Below, piece by piece: positions 5,531 to 5,709 of a DNA stretch of 5,709 nucleotides. Source of the stretch: Glaciecola sp965658765. GTDB lineage: Bacteria; Pseudomonadota; Gammaproteobacteria; Enterobacterales; Alteromonadaceae. The stretch is taken from NCBI GenBank assembly GCA_965658765.1, contig CBFHTO010000122.1:1-5709 (forward strand), in the 5' to 3' direction. The notes below the pieces were generated by a model that saw only the letters and a list, made by a program, of their open reading frames with translations, made no database searches and was not told the origin of the DNA. The position numbers and the translations under genes are program-made. Position 1 is the first letter of the stretch. Each line of letters begins with the position of its first letter.

Positions 5531-5709
5531 TAATAGCTATAAAATAGAAAAATAATTGCGTGATACAACCCATCTATAGCATGAAATGGAGACAATGTCC
5601 TTAGCTCATGGATGTAAAATAATGCTAAATAAAATTAAGCTATTATTTGAGATTAAGAATGAAACTCTCCAGCATTGTAGACTCCGTTGTCTGAGCATAT
5701 ACAACAATA
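5531..5709. other. Upstream region of the Lrp-type gene
   Basis: This 179-bp AT-rich stretch should carry the regulator's promoter, but I find no minus-strand -35/-10 pair good enough to call. On the + strand only tiny frames occur (for example ATG 5659 to TGA 5692-5694, 11 codons), so no divergent gene can be supported before the window ends. Confidence 0.5.
5624..5640. promoter_or_regulatory. AT-rich imperfect dyad upstream of the Lrp-type gene, possible operator
   Basis: GCTAAATAAAATTAAGC is an imperfect 17-bp palindrome (GCT.AAT...ATT.AGC type, six of eight possible pairs) about 95 bp upstream of the regulator's start. Lrp-family proteins commonly bind AT-rich dyads of about 15 bp and regulate their own genes, so it is a reasonable but unproven autoregulatory site. 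Confidence 0.25.

Noticed and set aside
5531..5645. 8-bp inverted repeats TAATAGCT (5531-5538) and AGCTATTA (5638-5645) flanking the upstream region
   Set aside because: Short, AT-rich and about 100 bp apart; likely chance, with no mobile-element content between them.
5659..5694. Start of a divergent + strand gene (MKLSSIVDSVV)
   Set aside because: It stops after 11 codons, with no clear ribosome site.

Overview
The window looks like chromosomal DNA of a marine-type gammaproteobacterium, probably of the Alteromonadales (Shewanella/Pseudoalteromonas/Colwellia-like). This rests on AT-rich base use, the protein flavour of every gene, a DUF6795-like protein and a DecR-like Lrp regulator. It is an inference from protein style, not a database match. 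I see no rRNA, tRNA, CRISPR array, insertion sequence or transposase.

Left part (1-3201, + strand): the 3' end of an FtsX/MacB-type ABC transporter permease is followed after 55 nt by a sigma-54-dependent response regulator (REC, AAA+, Fis-type HTH). That gene overlaps by 1 nt (TAATG) with a membrane histidine kinase. The three genes read as the distal part of an operon whose upstream members (probably the ATPase, an adaptor and further permeases) lie outside the window. The kinase has two transmembrane helices with almost no periplasmic loop between them. It therefore cannot carry a normal periplasmic sensor, and it sits beside a transporter. A plausible model, not proven here, is that the transporter or membrane stress supplies the signal, the kinase phosphorylates D52 of the regulator, and the regulator with RNA polymerase-sigma-54 activates the transporter operon.

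Middle (3202-4740): a 141-bp spacer with a perfect short inverted repeat precedes a ten-helix EamA/DMT transporter on the + strand. It converges, with an 18-bp gap, on a minus-strand gene for a small, possibly exported protein with a DUF6795/carboxypeptidase-regulatory-like beta-sandwich segment.

Right part (4741-5709): a 310-bp region without an obvious intact gene is the least ordinary stretch. It holds a perfect 24-bp dyad abutting a perfect 14-bp palindrome, both overlapping a sigma-70-like promoter on the + strand. A + strand terminator lies about 150 nt further on. The same interval is an open frame whose C-terminal part resembles the tail of LysE/RhtB amino-acid exporters, so it may be a decayed exporter, a small RNA gene or a small protein gene. 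Next comes a minus-strand Lrp/AsnC regulator of the DecR (YbaO) type, with an AT-rich imperfect dyad upstream that could be its own operator. I recognise no complete novel system. The best second-look items are the loop-less kinase/transporter module and the 4847-5052 intergenic unit.
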